64,000 bases of DNA from Cymbomonas tetramitiformis (lineage: Eukaryota > Chlorophyta > Pyramimonadophyceae > Pyramimonadales > Pyramimonadaceae). Below the pieces are notes generated by a model. The model did no database searches, was not told the origin of the DNA, and worked only from the letters and a program-made list of their open reading frames with translations. This document shows positions 63,801 through 64,000 of the stretch, piece after piece. Each line of letters starts with the position of its first letter. Position 1 is the first letter of the stretch. The stretch lies in contig LGRX02035251.1 of the NCBI GenBank assembly GCA_001247695.2, forward strand, positions 1-64,000, written 5' to 3'. The position numbers and the translations under genes are program-made.

Positions 63801-64000
63801 ACGATCTTATGGGAGCGGCTTCCCCAGGTGATGTCTACCGAGAATCTAAGACAGTGGCTGATGTGCTCAAGCTGATCAGAGACATTCCTATGTACCCCTC
63901 CTCCGCTGACCTAATCACCACTGACGCAGATATTGCCGCGCTTCCACCTTTTTCTGAAGCGCTGGTCAATTATCTGTCAATGGGCGTAGTCACCTTCGCC
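60851..64000 (+). CDS. Very long ORF, at least 1050 codons, open at window end; unidentified
   Basis: From ATG at 60851 (first ATG after the in-frame TGA at 60803) the frame has no stop to 64000. Layout: basic Ser/Pro/Arg start; an SR-like section (RDLSPPAPRQRSPLRTRDR, residues about 165-210); Thr/Ser-rich part with three 23-residue repeats (DMPESLLNRESRPLTTSLTS) at about 452-520; a Gln/Arg-rich helix (WERRHQRWEQNQQRLAEQRR, about 583-602); a Pro-Ala run (PAPAQP units, about 697-731); then a globular-looking region (HRRLDVLLWTLEGASFWLRN onward) to the edge. The N-terminal half is disordered by composition. No polymerase or integrase motif is seen in the visible part; these may follow beyond the window. 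Proximity to the Gag-like ORF suggests a large mobile element. Confidence 0.7.
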   Translation, partial: MMQNANTGRSPPTSPTSTPRRTRGRQASQRSTRGAAATGTTGKGAKGTYKAPSPGQPPPAATAAGAPSFQIPKMKSTLSADATEFNSVTPLALDSGTACVTPSLEEAVTVPKPHPNPPLSHARAASPRVLTVDTPGAGRNMRATPQRYVNLTSPSPGILRLPGSRDLSPPAPRQRSPLRTRDRTPPPPRRRSPPRTRDMSPPAPRPRSPLNPYRTPHTWSGATVMTSPHGQLPTPFSENALQAESAGAASVGQPLPADRPPRDPIAVREMTEVKIAACEQDMQNEANEQKPGLRQFPSRSDVANWRKRQQPGENLAWTPRPNQGGVGAAGRSEDTHQSMAGELMAHSMHPTPSSTSNGEVGAAGRTGGSGLTGGPRHISIACSGHSLTSPLTEKVNGDSLTSPITDTVTEPKVIGDSMARLSVTFESEKDSEATSLTPSLTQATTEAATVTDMLESLLNSESIPLTTSLTSTTTDMPESLLNRESRPLTTSLTSTTTDMPESLLNRESRPLTTSLTSTTTEQPVSSVSYADLALRRSIGLAAYQPHLNRNLPVIEPPSQADVLSRIPVRNLPLNSDSVNQLSRWERRHQRWEQNQQRLAEQRRALFSDPASARTPSDASVPALNSQHQSLMQNQMMLEVSEYMQNLHQQVLQHYPHLTSVLPAVGAPPMTPYQHTLGWASGLPGAPASAAGSGPWLVPAPAQPVPAPAQPAPAPAQPAPAPAHPAPAPFQPDPPATGSSPSDSAEPDQPSPGNSPPPSDNGEPRHRRLDVLLWTLEGASFWLRNHLSSSSAVTVSHGAEAQYSYRLPTMPGSASHFITDTNRIWMTMLHIGVDIQDLAQHGSVHTPVRLTEIEDSDAFTLEVEKTQVDEARRCAESRTGTQQRRLPLYSWVTIAENALESELTEFDPLGLQIWAAFSSSEAYLFRGMAAGNQPTPATVPARLGVNRFPSGVPSAAEYRSPGNSLPAALGLLPVDQRLSQFPGHHDLMGAASPGDVYRESKTVADVLKLIRDIPMYPSSADLITTDADIAALPPFSEALVNYLSMGVVTFA
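62204..62410. repeat. 69-bp in-frame tandem repeat, three copies
   Basis: Units at 62204, 62273 and 62342 encode 23 residues each (DM-ESLLN-ES-PLTTSLTST). The second and third copies are nearly identical. All copies keep the ORF open. Confidence 0.92.

Overview
The window looks like nuclear DNA of a flagellated green alga (prasinophyte-like), inferred from content only. It has intron-rich protein genes with GT-AG introns (many GTG-starting donors), a cilia/flagella gene (CFAP36), a TGTAA signal 39 nt after one stop codon, a chromodomain Ty3 retrotransposon, and very abundant minisatellites. No bacterial operons, CRISPR or rRNA were seen.

Layout. 0-11.5 kb: one plus-strand gene, ANAPC4 (APC/C scaffold subunit). 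I assembled it exon by exon with consistent phases from 2477 to its acidic C-terminus at 11461; almost every intron carries its own private minisatellite or foldback. 12.3-16.6 kb: minus-strand genes, including a complete four-exon TMEM128-like membrane protein (13512-15425) and a probable type II membrane protein exon. 17.5-26.6 kb: a plus-strand gene of at least 13 exons for a long coiled-coil protein ending in a CVIM prenylation box; a 45-bp minisatellite fills its largest intron. 26.6-30.6 kb: AT-richer, few genes. 31.5-32.5 kb: CFAP36 (BART domain), minus strand, five exons joined in phase. 34.4-38.6 kb: a less certain plus-strand Ser/Pro-rich and coiled-coil gene.

40.6-64 kb is dominated by mobile or mobile-like DNA: a tRNA-like fragment and small inverted repeats; an eight-member array of co-varying hairpins (42.0-43.1 kb); a young non-autonomous LTR element (TRIM-like, 45233-46927, LTRs differing at 3 of 256 sites); a decayed Ty3/chromovirus (47.7-53.0 kb, minus) whose integrase is interrupted by a 76-nt phase-2 intron; and a plus-strand set of three long ORFs (927, 353 and at least 1050 codons) with a Gag-like zinc knuckle but no visible reverse transcriptase. 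The third ORF is open to the window end.

Most long ORFs in the first 11 kb and at 23.4-24.5 kb are read-through of minisatellites whose periods keep several frames open; they are not proteins. Gene identities rest on motif recognition and phase-consistent exon joining by eye; no database search was possible.
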